Below, piece by piece: positions 30,973 through 43,249 of a stretch of 64,000 nt of DNA (the stretch's first letter is position 1; each line of letters opens with the position of its first letter). The DNA is from Pyronema omphalodes. Its lineage: Eukaryota > Ascomycota > Pezizomycetes > Pezizales > Pyronemataceae. Where the stretch lies: the NCBI GenBank assembly GCA_024516155.1, contig JAJJXM010000028.1, positions 1-64,000 on the forward strand. Reading direction: 5' to 3'. Below the pieces are notes generated by a model that saw only the letters and a program-made list of their open reading frames with translations, did no database searches and had not been told where the DNA came from. Position numbers and translations under genes: made by a program.

Positions 30973-32630
30973 TTGCGGGGGGCGATCCAGGAAGCGCCCC
31001 CTCCCGCCGACCCCCTCTCTTATGCAGGTACCAGTTGACACCTGCAGCCCTGCCACCCAAGTTCCGACGACCCCAACCCACCAAATGATAACCATCGACC
31101 CCACCTCTGCCATGTCGACCGACCCCCTCGCCCCCGCAGACGCCCCTCACGCAGGCACATCCTCCATCATCGGCCCCTCCCGCAGAAAACCCACCTCCTC
31201 TTCTACCCGCAACACCGCCCGCCTCAGCACTATCTCCAAATCCGAAATCAACCTCCTCCGACGCACTGTCGGGGAAATGAAACGTGCCGCCATTGCTCGC
31301 CTCGATAACAACCCTGCCATGCGCAACCTCGACGACACCCCCGCCCTGCCAGACCCCATCGACATCGACTCCGACACGGACCTTGACAACGAAGAGGAAT
31401 ACGAATCAACACTCCAGCCAAGCGACGAATTCCTCACCACGATCGCCACCATGATCTCGAAAACCACCAACGACGCCCTCCGCCCTATAGTACAATACAT
31501 CGACACCATCAACAGACGACTCGACAAAATCACCAAACCCAGCCAACTTCCATCGCAACAGCCCCAGCAACAGCCCCACCCCGGACCGACAACCAGTGCC
31601 GCCCAACCCCCCGACGATCCCCAGCATTGGAAGGCGCGATGCCGAATGCTGGAAGCCACCCTCCGACACCATAATATCCCCATACCGACCTCCACCACCC
31701 CGCGCCGCCAGAACCCACCAGCAACGAACAACCCAGCAGCACCTTGGACCAGCGGAAACGAAGCAAACGACCTCCTCTCCTCCGACCACGCCCCTCGACA
31801 CACCCCGACTGCATGCCCAACCCCACGACCAACCCGACCGCGCCCCCAGTCCATCATCATACCGTGCACCAACCCCTCTGAACTCAACGTGAACACCAGG
31901 GTCAGCATAGGACTCGCCGTCAACACCGCTTTGGCTGAAACCCGGGCTCCGCCTCACATGCGGGTGACTACGATAAGACAAACTGCGAACGGAAACCGTA
32001 TGCTAACCATGTCGGACAACACGACTGAGGCAGAGCTGACGGAGAACTTAGCTACGATACAGGAAGCCACAAAGACAGTCCACACCTCCCTATCCAAACC
32101 CCGCCTGAAGGAGCGTTTGTACGAAGCTCGCCGTTCACGGCATCCCCGCCGACCTATACCCCGACACCCCTGAGGGCATGCGCCTCCTCCAGGAGGAGAC
32201 CGAACGCAACAACAGCCGGGTGACCCTAACGCGACCTCCCCGCTACATGACCAGCCCAGAGAAACGTGCAGGTAAGAGCGCATCAAGTGTGGTAATCGCA
32301 GTGAGAACAACCGAAGAGCTGGCACTTCTGAAGCCCAGAAAGGTCATGGTAATCTTCGAACCCTGAAGAATCACCGAATTCCACGCCGCGAGAAAGACCG
32401 ACCAGTGTCAGCGGTGCCTGCTCTTGCGCCACCACCACTCCAACTGCACAGGAGACCGAGGACCCGTAGGCGCCCTCTGCGGCCAGGACCACTCCACAGA
32501 CGCCCACACATGCTCTGAATGCCACCAGAAAAGAGGTAAAAGCTGCGGACACACCCAATATCAATGTAACAACTGCGTAGAGGGAGGCCTCACTGAACAG
32601 GACCAACAAGTCATTTCGGTGTTTTGCTAA
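30973..32630 (+). mobile_element. LINE L3 fragment (ORF1 region)
   Basis: Plus-strand Tad-like ORF1 lying between N3 and N4. Homology to L4 starts at the position of the L4 start codon (GCGAT). The ORF2 expected downstream is absent; N4 starts at about 32631. Confidence 0.75.
31022..32630 (+). pseudogene. LINE L3 ORF1 (Gag-like, three zinc-knuckle-like motifs), broken
   Basis: ATG 31022 (MQVPVDTCSP); the L4 start ATG further upstream is changed here to ATC. Regions: Pro/Thr-rich, acidic, a conserved segment TIATMISKTTNDALRPIVQ, Pro-rich, then VNTALAETRAPPHMRVTTIR and ANGNRMLTM, typical of LINE ORF1. One extra base near 32135 shifts the frame; the new frame reads GIPADLYPDTPEGMRLLQEE. A TGA at 32364-32366 follows. 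Downstream lie the Cys/His clusters CQRCLLLRHHHSNC, CGQDHSTDAHTC and CHQKRGKSCGHTQYQCNNC, the tandem knuckles usual for this class. The end (about 32608-32630) diverges from L2. Confidence 0.8.
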
Positions 32631-32830
32631 CAACACCACACGGCAACGGCGACCCCCCCCCCTACATTCTCAACAACGAGCACCGAAACCGCCTGTTTTC
32701 TCATCGGATTCGGATTCGCAGCACTCTATTACGTTATTCTCTGAATTTTCAGGGAATTCTACGTTGTTTTTGTTGACTTTTGCCGCAAAATCAGAGTTTT
32801 CACGAGTTTTGGCTTACCCCACCTCACGAA

Positions 32831-34131
32831 ATGTCGCCAAAACAACGACAGAACAACGCCCGACGATCGAAACGGTCTGAAAACGCGTACAATGTTCTAG
32901 CCGACCTTCCTCATGATGGATCTAATCCTACATTTGATGAAAGAGATGGAAAGGTTGATGAAGTTGATGGAAACCTCGCTGGAAAGCCCTTCCAGAGCGT
33001 GGTCTTGGCAGGATCACCAGTTCCTTCGGCTTCAACACACCAGCAGCAAGCGACACCTGAGCACAACCGATTCAGAGAATTTCGCCGCGATCTGGTTACT
33101 GCTATGCGAGACGCTATCGAAAAAGATGACAACGATAGCAGCTTGAGCGCCCTGTTCTGTGAACATGAACAGCTTTTCACAGGAGCAAGCTTCCTGGGGA
33201 TACAACAGATCCACCAGGACACACAGCGACGCTTCAATACCCTCGATGACACCATACGCAACAACAGCGATGAGATGCGCCACAGATTCGACGCTATGAT
33301 GACGAACTTCAACATTCTGACCGGCGAAAACACGAAGCTGCGCGCAGCATACGACTCTACACAGGCAGAAACAGCCGCTCTCAAGGCTGTTGTGGACGCC
33401 CTGACGAAGAAAATCGACGAACAGCAACAAGTCATTTCGGCGCCCCCCTCACCGAACCTCACGGCCTCTTCCTCAGCGATGGAAGAGATGACTATGCAAC
33501 TGTCCGTCGTCCAACATGACATTCATGATGTCCTGGACGCTGTTCGCAACCCTCCTGGCAAGAGAAAACGAAGGGGAAGCGACCAGAACACCAAACCCAC
33601 CTCACCGACAAACAGACGACCCGTGAACCACAAACCGAGAGCGGCATCACCGGTGCGAAGCATGATGCACTCAAAACATGCGACTACCGCCGCCCAGGAC
33701 AAGCTTGATGCCCTCAGGCCTATGTCCCCCCTACCTCTCCTCGCAATCACGTCGACAGAAGCGACACCGGAACCTCACCCTGACAGTTCATCTGCTCAGG
33801 ACACACCTCTACCCGACGCCCCAAGCACTGCCCCTGCTGAGACCGATGGATGGAGGACTGTGGAGGCGAAGGCTACACAGAGGAAGAAGCAGAAAGTGAA
33901 GGAGACGAAACCTTCGGCAGCGCCACCCAGCAAGACCCCTACAACAAAGAATGGTGGCCGGGGAAAGAATGCCCACCAACCCAGAACGACAACCTCCTCT
34001 GCAAAGAAGACTTGGGCAGAAGTCGTCAAGAGCGGAGGCATCAACGTCCAGGTTGTGCTTGGGAATGGCAATCTTGGACTGACAACACCACTGACAAGAA
34101 GGGGAGAGAGGCGAGGGGGAGCAGCGGGAAG
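32831..34131 (+). pseudogene. ORF1-like protein of N4, interrupted by E
   Basis: ATG 32831. Same N-terminus as the others; the cassette is a hybrid: a unique first half (FREFRRDLVTAMRDAIEKDD) joined to the N1-type second half (GASFLGIQQIHQDTQRRFN). Coiled coil, NLS-like KRKRRGSDQ and VVKSGGINVQVVLG follow. The frame enters the E LTR at 34132 and ends shortly after. The C-terminal coding part lies at 56304-56460. Confidence 0.65.
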
Positions 34132-35490
34132 TGTCACACCCTATCATGTGTGAGTATAGAATAGGTAACATGTATAACATTTAGAGAACATGGCAAACTC
34201 GACAGGAGAATGAATAATAAGGTTAGTATCCCGGGCCGGAACCCCCTGAGGAGCTCCAGCTCGCCACGTCACGTGATTCGTGACTTTCCGAAAGGACCTC
34301 ACGAGGATCCCGGCCCGAGGCGTCGCTACCTGTTATTCACTGTCAGTTTGGGAGGATCAAAGATGGATGGGAACGAGTAACAACTTACCTCATGGGTGTC
34401 GACTTACCCATGAAAAAACTACAGACGACGCTGATGGAGACAGAAGACAACGTCGAAGGGACACCTCCCTATACTTGAGGTTGTGTTCCACCAAGCACGG
34501 CTACCAGAGGGCTTGCAAGAGAAGGGAATTCTCATGAGGATGCAAGGCAGACGAATGGGATCATCCGAAGTCTGAGTTAGGCGGATAGTCGGCCAGGGAA
34601 CTAGGCAGAGTCTAGTCAGCCAACAGGAGTGGAGCTCAGGACAAGGGTCAAGATTGCGTTGGCACGAGACGACGTCCTGCAGCAAGGAACACCACTCAGG
34701 GAAACTGTTGGATGGAACTGATATGACGCGACCTTAGGCCATTGACTACCAACTGCAAGATAAGGCGGCGTTTGCGTACACACCAGGGTGTGGCTGCGCG
34801 CAAGTGCGCGTAGGTGAGGCTGTTATGACATCACACAGGAATGTGACGGGGCAGTGCGCTCCGGTAAGGCATAGTCTGCCTTATGATGTCAGATTCCTTC
34901 ACTCGCAATCGAGATTCTCTAGGGAGATCTATGATAAAGACGACTCATAAGATATATGACTCACATGTCATTATCAGAGGAGTCACTGCATTATGCGCTC
35001 AAGTGGAGTAACCCTCTACTAGGCGCTTAACCCCAATACCTGATTGGAAGGTGTGGTAGCACGGCGAGGAATGTCAAGGATTGATCTGACACGAAGGTCA
35101 TCATGCAAGTGAGCAATTAATATAATTGCGCATGCAGCATGCTGCGAGCCATCAGCAGATTTGTCACAGGATTGACTCACGTCTTATCTCCTAAGCTTAG
35201 TTTGGACGTTGGTTCCCTTGGGAAGTCTGGGCGAACTTGTAGACGAAAGTCTATAAAAGACCCTAAGTCCTCCCAGCGTCTCCTCCAGCATCAGCAACTT
35301 GATCCCTTGTTACGACGTTACCATTCTACACCAATACCTGAGGACGAGACCCTTAAGTTTATTCGGCCTGTGATCGATTAGTTAACTTCCTGGCTTCTTG
35401 AGAAAAATCTATTAGTTGAATATCTTTCGAACGAAGCACCAACTGATCGGAAAAGCCTCTGTATTGAAAGCCTCAATACCCAGGTTCACA
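34132..35490 (+). repeat. 5' LTR of E (1359 bp)
   Basis: TGTCACACCCTA to AGGTTCACA. E-box CACGTG at 34270-34275 within the GTCACG/CGTGAC dyad; TATAAAA at 35252-35258. A diverged relative of the D1 LTR. Confidence 0.92.
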
Positions 35491-35610
35491 CTATAAACTT
35501 AAGGCTCAAGCTACTAAGTTTACTTTTCGACACGATTACGGAAGACCCTCTTCTAGGGCAAGAAACACCAACACTCCTCTGAAAACTACAAACAAAAACT
35601 TCAATCTACC

Positions 35611-36131
35611 ATGGCCTCACGCAGACTCACCGGCGATGCCATCCACGACGACGGACTTGATGCACCTATGGCTGATACTGTCAGCATCACCCGTCCTCGC
35701 TCCTGGGAGGAAGTCACCTCTGTGGGACAACCAAGGGTTCATCATGGCACCACCCTTCACCTAGGCGAAGTACCACAATGGGTCATTTCAATGATGGAAA
35801 GGATGAATTCGACTGAGGAGGACATGAAGAGATTGATGGAAGCAGCAGGATCTGGAGCTGCAATGAACGAAGAACTACAACGGATGAAGGGACTCTATCA
35901 GGAAATGGCCCAGGCGATGCAGAAAGCTTACGACATCCTAGCAAAGAAGGGCAACCTTGACCAAGAAGTCAACCTTCAAACCGTTACCAGACTCGTTCAG
36001 GCCAGCAACGACTTTGCCGGCCAAGTTTGGAGGACAATTGGCGAACTTGCCACGGACACTCAAACCAAAGAGGCAGCCAACCAAGGTGCTGCAGAAAGAC
36101 TCAAACACGGCATTCAGACGACCAATGCCAT
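35611..36131 (+). pseudogene. gag: gag of gypsy E, 5' part
   Basis: ATG 35611 (MASRRLTGDAIHDDG) in ACCATGG context. It reads continuously through AKKGNLDQEVNLQ, the place where D1 is frameshifted, so E shows the ancestral frame. Cut by copia F after IQTTNA. The leader 35491-35610 holds no gene. Confidence 0.85.
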
Positions 36132-36292
36132 TGTCGAAGGTCTCACAGGCACGAGAAGAAGAAGAAAGTGGAGGTGGCAACCGGATGTATTAACGAGCGT
36201 AAAGAGTCAGACATAGACGGGCAAGCGAGTGCCTATACATAGAGAGTGGTCCACCTCCACCTAAGCACTAGGGCCTTAGGCGCACTTCAACA
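36132..36292 (-). repeat. 3' LTR of copia F (161 bp)
   Basis: Plus-strand ends TGTCGAAGG and CTTCAACA. One mismatch with the other LTR (GTGGAGG against GTGCAGG). Confidence 0.9.
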
Positions 36293-36580
36293 CACCCCCT
36301 CGTCTAAGGACGGCTGCTACAAACATAATAATAAGAAGAAGTAACAATCCATCATAACAGAAAAACAAGAACAATGCCATAGAAAAAGAAAATACCCAAT
36401 TACCCATAAAAGAAGAAGTGAAAACCCATAAGAAGAACAACCCAAATAAAAAACAACACAATTCAATCATCATCATTATCAGCAATCAGCAGCCATACTT
36501 CAATCAAAAACACACACTTGTTCATTCAAATCAAACCCATTAATCATTATTACCATTCAGCGTTTCCATCCCTAAGAGTT

Positions 36581-38382
36581 TCACGGCCAACGCGTGTGTT
36601 GGTCCAGGGAGCGGTTTAGTGGGATATCTGCGACATTTTCTTTGGACGCAATGTATTCGAACGATACCGTTCCCTTTCTACCTTCGTCGATCGAGTGGTG
36701 AAACTTCACATCGATGTGTTTTGTTTTCGCCTTGATGACGCCGGTCTGGAGGAGGCGAAGTGCTCCCATTTCGTCGCAACGGACCGAGGTCGGCACTTTG
36801 TTATCCCAGGCTTCAGTGTCGTCCATCAATAGGCGGAACCAGATCGCTTCACGGGTCGCATTGCTGCATGCAATGTACTCGGCTTCAAGAGTGGAAAGGG
36901 CGATGACGGACTGCTTCTTTGAGCTCCAGTGGATCGGCCCGTCCGCTCCTGGCGCAAGGACTACGCACCGCCCGACGCTTTTCCGATCGGCTGTACTGCC
37001 GGCCCAGTCGCTGTCGGAGAAGAGTCGCAAACAGTCCTGCGGTATGTCGTGGTTACGCTTGTAGATAATCGACAAATTTTTCGTACCTTTCAAGTATCGG
37101 ATGACCCTTTTGGCAGCGGTCATGTGCATTGCTAGAGGCGACTGATTGTATCGGCTGAGGGCAGTCACGGCGAAGGCGATGTCAGGACGAGTTCCAATTG
37201 CTTCGTACATCAGTGATCCGACCATTGATAGATACAGGCGTTTTTGCTGTTCATCAGTGGTCTTGTCTTCGCAGTCAGTATTCTCAAGATCAACATGAAT
37301 GTCCATCGGGGAAGAGGTGGGTGCGGCCTCAAGAAGACCGTATCTGGCAATCACCCCCTCAATGTAGTCCCTATGCGAGATGGCAATACTTCCGTCAGGC
37401 AAGTATTCGAGTTCGAGGCCGAGAAAACGAGTCGCTTTTCCGAGATCTGTCATTTTGAAGCGAGCACTGAGGGCCTTCTTGATGTTGTCGCCCATTCTCT
37501 GTTTTGTCAGATTGAAGATCAAGATATCGTCGACATATAAAAGCAGAAATGCGTCCTTCATGAGGTAGAGGTTGGAGTCGGCGTGTGCTTGTCGGAAACC
37601 TTGCTTCATGAGGAAGTCATTAATCTGGGCCCACCATAATCGGGGTGCCTGTTTTAGGCCGTACAGGGCTTTCAGCAGGCGAACCGTCGATGTTTTTGAT
37701 AGACGTTTATCGAGCCATTCGATACCGGGAGGCATGGACATGAAAGTCCTGTCGTTGTCAATGGCTGGGTTGAGGAAGGCCGTGACGACATCCATTTGGT
37801 CGACTGACCACCCCCTGGTTGCAGATAAGCTTAGCAGGTAACGTAGAGTACTTAGCTTGGAGACAGGTGCATATGTCTCATCATAATCAATTCCCGGAAC
37901 TTGTTCATAACCCTTTATAACCAGTCGGGCCTTGAACTTTGTGCTGCCGTCAATGTTGCGTTTGGTTTTGTAAATCCATCGGCACTTCAACGGCTTGCAT
38001 CCAAAGGGAACAGTGATGCCGCTGTAGGATGTTTGATTGTCGAATGCATCACGCGATGACACTGGTCGGAGAGGTTCTGCATTGTCACTTGATTTGAAGG
38101 CCTGGAAGGTTTCGTTTATCAGTAAAGAGTTCCATTCTTCTTGCATCGCAGTTCTCCAGTTGTCCCGGTCAGCGCTCTTCATTGCTGCGGTGTAAGAGGT
38201 CGGGTCGCCGTCAAGTAGATCAGGACCTATGGCCTCGTCGGGATCGTCTATAGTTGCTTTGGCGAGAAAGGCCGAGGCCAGGGCGTCGTCAACATCAATG
38301 TCTTCGTAGCGGGACTTGTTTAGTTTGTTGGCCTTCAGTCGCTCGTCGCATAGGGACAGTGAATTCATGTCATTAGAGGCAT
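36581..38382 (-). CDS. pol: copia F pol exon 2: RT and RNase H
   Basis: Predicted to follow an intron (38383-38776). The first in-frame ATG is 38368, but splicing would join it directly to integrase. RT shows WRTAMQEEWNSL, KCRWIYKTK, DYDETYAPVSKLSTLR, MDVVTAFLNPAI, LYGLKQAPRLWW and YVDDILIF; RNase H shows SDSDWAGSTADRKSV, LSTLEAEYIA and the C-terminal KHIDVKFH region, all classic Ty1/copia motifs. The frame is intact to the stop at 36581-36583. If the intron is not real, this would be a separate ORF of 595 aa. Confidence 0.9.
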
Positions 38383-38776
38383 CTGAGAATTAGGATGTTA
38401 GTTCAAAGAAGTGAATATCCGAGCAGTAGAGAAAGAAATTTGAGAAACAAGGGAAAGCAGTAGACAGGGATTCCGTGGCAGAATCTCGTGAGGAGATGCA
38501 CAGCGGAGTGTTAATCGGATAAAATTTTCAGGATAAGTATCCTTGAACTGATGATACTCAGTGTGTGGCATATTCGCCTAGCAAGAGTAGTCCGGACAGC
38601 ATGAAGGCTGATCGGGACAGTGACATTCAAGACGGAATTGTCAATGTATAGTTAGAGTGAGGCAGCATGAAGGCTGATCCGACTCGAAGATAATGTGATA
38701 AAGACTATACCGTGTGGCCGTGAAAAGGTCCTACAGCGGTGACGCGGAAAAAGTTCGGGTGATCATTTGTACATAC
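38383..38776 (-). other. putative spliceosomal intron in copia F pol
   Basis: Minus strand: donor GTATGT at 38776-38771 after CAG A, branch-like CTAAC at 38401-38397, acceptor CAG ending at 38383. Length 394 nt, not a multiple of three. Without splicing, integrase stops at TGA 38765-38763, and several stops separate it from RT. Splicing gives CAG AAT GCC TCT AAT GAC ATG, which enters the RT frame exactly. Confidence 0.65.
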
Positions 38777-40393
38777 TCTGAATGAGGGCGTCTATCTCAT
38801 GTGATATGAGCGCTGACGCATTTTCATCACCCCCTTCAACGATATCAGGGAAACAGTCAGATATTGCCTTGATGATTTCCTCTGATGTATTGGTACGTCC
38901 TTCAGAATTGAAAGCATTATTGTCCTCTAAGAAAATGACGTTGGAAGCGCGCACGACAGAACGTGAATTGAAATCATAGATGCGCCAAATCTTTGACGAA
39001 TCCGTGTATCCAACCATCATACTGTGTGACGCGCGTGCGCTCCAGTTCTTGTCTGTCCTCTGCTCCTTCGGTATATGCTTGAAGACCGTGCAACCGAATC
39101 TTCGAAGGTGTAGCAGCTGAGGCGGCCTGTGAAACAGGGCCTCATGAGGACTTAGCCAGCCTTTGAGCGTCCTAGTCGGAGATATCGAGTGAAGGTACAC
39201 CGCTGTGTTAACAGCCTCAGCCCAGAAGCGAGGAGGAACTTGGGCGTCTAGCAGCATGGAACGTGCTTTGCCGTTGATTGTCTGAATGAATCTCTCGGCA
39301 GTTCCGTTTTTATGCTGTGTGAAGGGTGGTGAGGGTTCGAACGAGATACCGTTTTTCGCCAGGAAAGAACGGAACTGTTGATTGTTAAATTCCCCTGTGC
39401 CATTATCACACCTGAACCGAAGAATCTTATGTCCTTGAGACTCAATCCACGCTTTGTATTCTTGGAATACAGGTAGTACCGCGTCTGTGGATTTTGATTT
39501 CAGAAAGTAAACTTTGGCGAAACGACTAAAGTCATCAATATAGATGATATAATACCGTCGTTGGCTGATCGACGGAGTCGACATCGGGCCGCAGACATCC
39601 GAGTGGACAAGTTCGAAAGGCTTGCTCGCACGTTCGGTTGGTAATCGGATAAAAGACTGTCGGTTTTTGGCCTGTATGCACGTTGTGCAGGACTGGAGAT
39701 GATCTGATGTTGTAGTTTTATCAGTCGAATTAATGATTTTAGACAAGGACTCGGTATTGAGGTGGGCCAGTCTCCTGTGCCACATCTCGAAATTGCTTGT
39801 TGGTTCAAGGCGGAAGGACTGTCTATGTGCTGTTGAAGTTCTTTGTCGCTTGGACGCGTAAAGTCAACGTCTGCACTTGTTCGTTCATTCGATGATATTG
39901 TTCGGGTCGAGGAGGGGATGGAGTTAATGTCAACGCCTGCACCAGAACGAGTGGTTATCAGGGCGTCGTGGTCCTCCTTAATGGCCTCTGCTGTCCATCT
40001 GTAAAGATTGTCCTTCATGCGGGCGACAATGATTGTTTTGGAGGTCTTGTCTTTCACAGTACAAGTACCGTCCGCCATAGTAATTTTCCACCCCCTTTTA
40101 TCAAAGAGAGGCAGGGAGAAAAGGGAGAGTCGAAACGTGGGAACGTATAGTGCAGAAATTTGAAAGAGATTGTTGAGTATGATTTTTCCGTAGGTGTTGG
40201 TTGTGACTGTACTATTGTCCCCTAAGCGAATGTTGATGGACTTGCAAGTAGCTAAAGAATCAATAAGAAAAGCAGTTTTATCATTACAAAAATGGTGCGT
40301 TGCACCAGAGTCGAGCACCCATGTATGTGTCTCAGCGGACGAGTCTGTTGCGATCAAGACTTGCGCTGTTAGGGAGGTGCTGGAGTTCCCGAG
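38777..40393 (-). pseudogene. pol: copia F pol exon 1: protease and integrase, frame change between
   Basis: Directly downstream of and in frame with gag past TGA 40396-40394. Protease: WVLDSGATHHFCND with the catalytic DSG. A one-base frame change near 39840-39860 separates it from integrase, which reads MWHRRLAHLN (HHCC zinc, with CTTCIQAK), DVCGPM, YIIYIDDFSRFAKVY, FRCDNGTGEF and ENGISF-like PSPPFTQHKNGTAER, holding the D,D,E residues, then FGCTVFKHIP. It ends at ALIQ, where the intron donor begins. Confidence 0.85.
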
Positions 40394-41308
40394 TCAAATA
40401 CCGAGATCAGTGTTGTCTAACTCGGCAATTTTCGCACTGGAGCGAAGCTTGTACCGCTCGCGTATGGCGGTAGCTGAAGATCTGAGCTTGCACTCTGTCG
40501 CAACGTGCCCTTTCTTTGTACAGTAGTGGCACTGGACATCCTCCTTTTTCGAAGTTTTAGTAGGTCTGGACGGTCCGGCGCTTGAGGATGCTGCGCGTTT
40601 GTTGTTGTTGCGATTTGCGTAGCATTCCTTCGTGTTATGGCTAGATCGTTTACAGTGGTCGCACCACTTGGTCTTCGTAGCATGCGCCTCGCCCTTCGGG
40701 GATCCTAGGGTGGCTTCCCACATATGCTCGTGGTCATGCAGGATCTTCTGGAGCTCGTCAACTGCAATATTGTCAAGTTTCGCGAGCTCGTGTTTCGTAA
40801 CTCCGTAGGAGTCGGGGAGATTTGCAATAACATAATTAACCAGCGCAGTGTCGCTGATATCTAAAACTGTACCGGTAAGGGGAGCCTGAATATTGAGGAG
40901 ATCGGTTATCCATTTCGACATGGACTGCCCGGGGTTGGGCTTGGATCTCCAGAACTTAATCCAGAGGTTCCTTCGTCCAGAGTTTGTTTTCGAGTTATCA
41001 AACCGGGCTTCGAGTTTTAGCCACATCTCCCGTGGATTGTCGAGTCCGGTGATGACTCTGCGGCAGGTGATGTCGCAGTGGTCAAAGATGATCTTGGTAG
41101 CTCTGGCCGCCCTCTCATCAAAGTATTGGAGATCCCTCTGAGCTTGTTGGCTGGTGCCGCCAGCAGGGCGCGTCTCCTTTCCGTTCACAATATTCCAGGC
41201 GCTTTTCCCGGCCAGGATAAAGTGGATGGGGTCCTTCCACTGCGCATAATTGGCGACCGTAAGGATTGGGCACTTCAAAGCAGTGGGTTCTTGGACCTCG
41301 TCGGACAT
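40394..41308 (-). CDS. gag: copia F gag (304 aa)
   Basis: ATG 41308 (MSDEVQEPTALKCP). The UBN2-type copia gag domain is suggested by WKDPIHFILAGKSAW, LKLEARFDN and VNYVIANLPDSY. Two Cys/His boxes follow: CDHCKRSSHNTKEC and CHYCTKKGHVATEC. The TGA at 40394-40396 is in the same frame as the protease, so it may be a mutated CGA in a once single gag-pol ORF, or a readthrough stop; this one copy cannot tell. Confidence 0.85.
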   Translation of the reverse strand: MSDEVQEPTALKCPILTVANYAQWKDPIHFILAGKSAWNIVNGKETRPAGGTSQQAQRDLQYFDERAARATKIIFDHCDITCRRVITGLDNPREMWLKLEARFDNSKTNSGRRNLWIKFWRSKPNPGQSMSKWITDLLNIQAPLTGTVLDISDTALVNYVIANLPDSYGVTKHELAKLDNIAVDELQKILHDHEHMWEATLGSPKGEAHATKTKWCDHCKRSSHNTKECYANRNNNKRAASSSAGPSRPTKTSKKEDVQCHYCTKKGHVATECKLRSSATAIRERYKLRSSAKIAELDNTDLGI

Positions 41309-41412
41309 GTCGGAGAGAGTAATTAAAATTAGTGGGAAAGTGAAGAAATAATATAAGTTATGACTAATAAAGGATAACGGTAAGAGTAGCGGTTACGCAA
41401 GGGCTCATAACC

Positions 41413-41573
41413 TGTCGAAGGTCTCACAGGCACGAGAAGAAGAAGAAAGTGCAGGTGGCAACCGGATGTATTAACGAGCGTAAAGAGTCAGACATAGACG
41501 GGCAAGCGAGTGCCTATACATAGAGAGTGGTCCACCTCCACCTAAGCACTAGGGCCTTAGGCGCACTTCAACA
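41413..41573 (-). repeat. 5' LTR of copia F (161 bp)
   Basis: Same ends as 36132-36292, followed by the GCCAT target duplicate at 41574-41578. Confidence 0.9.
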
Positions 41574-43249
41574 GCCATCCTCGAAGCCTTTGCCCAGAGG
41601 CAATTACAAATCAACAAGGAAATCGAGGAATGGGCCTTTCAAAAGAATACACAAGACGCCATCCGAGAGCAGGATGATGAACAAAGAGATAGGCGGATTG
41701 CAGCTCTGTCTGGAGCTGAAGAAGTGCACCAGCAACGTCTGCTGGATTATGAAGAGCAGAGAGAGGAGGAAAAGATGGAATTGGTAAACAAGGTTATTGG
41801 CCTTGTTATGTCAAAGATCCAGAGAAAGGAACATTTCGATGCTAAGTCTCTAACCGAGGCTATGTATGAGGAGATGACTCCCAGACCTCCCTCCCTCGGC
41901 AGAGCACCTGAAGTCCCCTTGCCTCCATCAGAGGATGGAACCCCTGCAGACAACGGCAGAAATGGTGGTAGGGGCAGTAAACCACCAGGAGGAGGACTCC
42001 CACCACCTCCACCACCACCATCTGATCCTTCGGACGGCGAAGACTCAGATGATTCATACATCAGAAAAGCGTTGGAGAGAAAGCGCCAGGAGCACAAACA
42101 AAAGGCTCAACAAAAGAAGCCTGAATCAAAAAATGCAACGGAAGCATTTTTGGAATCACTTGTCAACAAATTGCAGCAATCTGGGGTCAACGAACCAAGG
42201 AGACCCAAAATGCCTGAGATGAAGGCTCCACAATATGTTTCCGGGAAAGACAAGAATTCATTTAGGGCTTGGTGGATGTCTGTTCAAGACTATATTGCAA
42301 CATACGCCAAGGCGTTCCCGGACGAGGATGACCAGGTAAAATGGGTTGGGAGCTTGCTTACTCACAAAGCTCTCAGTTGGCACCAGGAAAGGCGAAAATC
42401 GATTCAAAGGCAAGGACTCAAAGACACATGGCAAGCATTCTCAAGCTCTATTGAAACAAGGTTTGAGGATGAGCGGGAAGCCTAGAAAGATGTTAAAAGG
42501 ATTACAGAGCTCCAGTATGAGGGAGACATTGATGATTACATTACAAAGTTGGAGGATCTCAATATGCGCGTTGGGGCAATTGGGCCAATGTATAGGAATG
42601 TAATTTGGGAGGCCATGACACCGGCCATTAAAAAGATGGTATATCAAAGGTTTGGGGGAATCCCAACAGACGATGAAGCAATGATTGATGCAGTTAAGGA
42701 AGCTGCTCATGTTGTGGAAAATTTGGAAGAGGAACTAAAGGGTCACAGGAAAAAGACTTTGGAAGTGCGGGAGGACCGCCATAAAGACAAAGGAAAGAAT
42801 AAGGAGATTGTGCGCCCTAAGGAGGTGCAGCACAAGGATAAGTTCAAAGATAAGAAAGAGAAAAAGAGTTTTTCTGGGAGAAAGGACAAGAAGTCCATTT
42901 TTGCGTCAGGGAGGGAGGCTCTGCAGAATGTTCCTCAGAGCGAAATTGATAAACATAAGAAGGAAAAGGCTGACTGTTGGAGATGTGGACGATCAGGACA
43001 TAAAATGTTCGATTGTTACCCAAAGAAGACAGTTGGAGGAACAGAGCTCTCTGGCGAAGGAAAGGTTGCTTCCTCAGGAAAGAGGAAGAGAGAGGACGAT
43101 GATGAAGGAAATAAAGGGCAGGAGAAGCCCAAGGAAACAAAAAAGACCAAGACTGCTGCGGTACGGCAGGATGATGATGATGAAATGATGCAAGATGCTC
43201 AGCCCAGGATTTGGGAGATTTAGCAGAATGATGAGGAGTCGGATTTTTA
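41574..43249 (+). pseudogene. gag: gag of gypsy E, 3' part, two stops
   Basis: Resumes E gag after F (AILEAFAQRQLQINKEIEEW). Helical region, Pro-rich SKPPGGGLPPPPPPPSDPSD, capsid-like FRAWWMSVQDYIATY and knuckle CWRCGRSGHKMFDC. A TAG at 42483-42485 (CAG in D1) and a TAG at 43221-43223 (D1 has a Leu codon there) break it. Confidence 0.88.

Larger units (their letters stand above)
36132..41573 (-). mobile_element. Ty1/copia retrotransposon F
   Basis: 5442 bp on the minus strand with 161-bp LTRs and target duplication GCCAT (36127-36131 and 41574-41578). The order gag, protease, integrase, RT-RNase H is the copia order. The body is 36293-41412. Bases 36293-36580 are 3' UTR ending in a GAGGGGGTG polypurine tract beside the 3' LTR; just inside the 5' LTR the minus strand reads GGTTATGAGCCC, a possible primer-binding site. 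A stop after gag and one frame change before integrase are disabling, although the LTRs differ at a single base. Confidence 0.93.

Noticed and set aside
31147..31926. 259-codon minus-strand ORF
   Set aside because: Mirror of the L3 ORF1 coding strand; GC-rich DNA keeps the opposite frame open.
34119..34131. Possible target duplication AGCAG around E
   Set aside because: AGCAG occurs at both sides, but on the left it is 7 bases away from the LTR; not a clean duplication.
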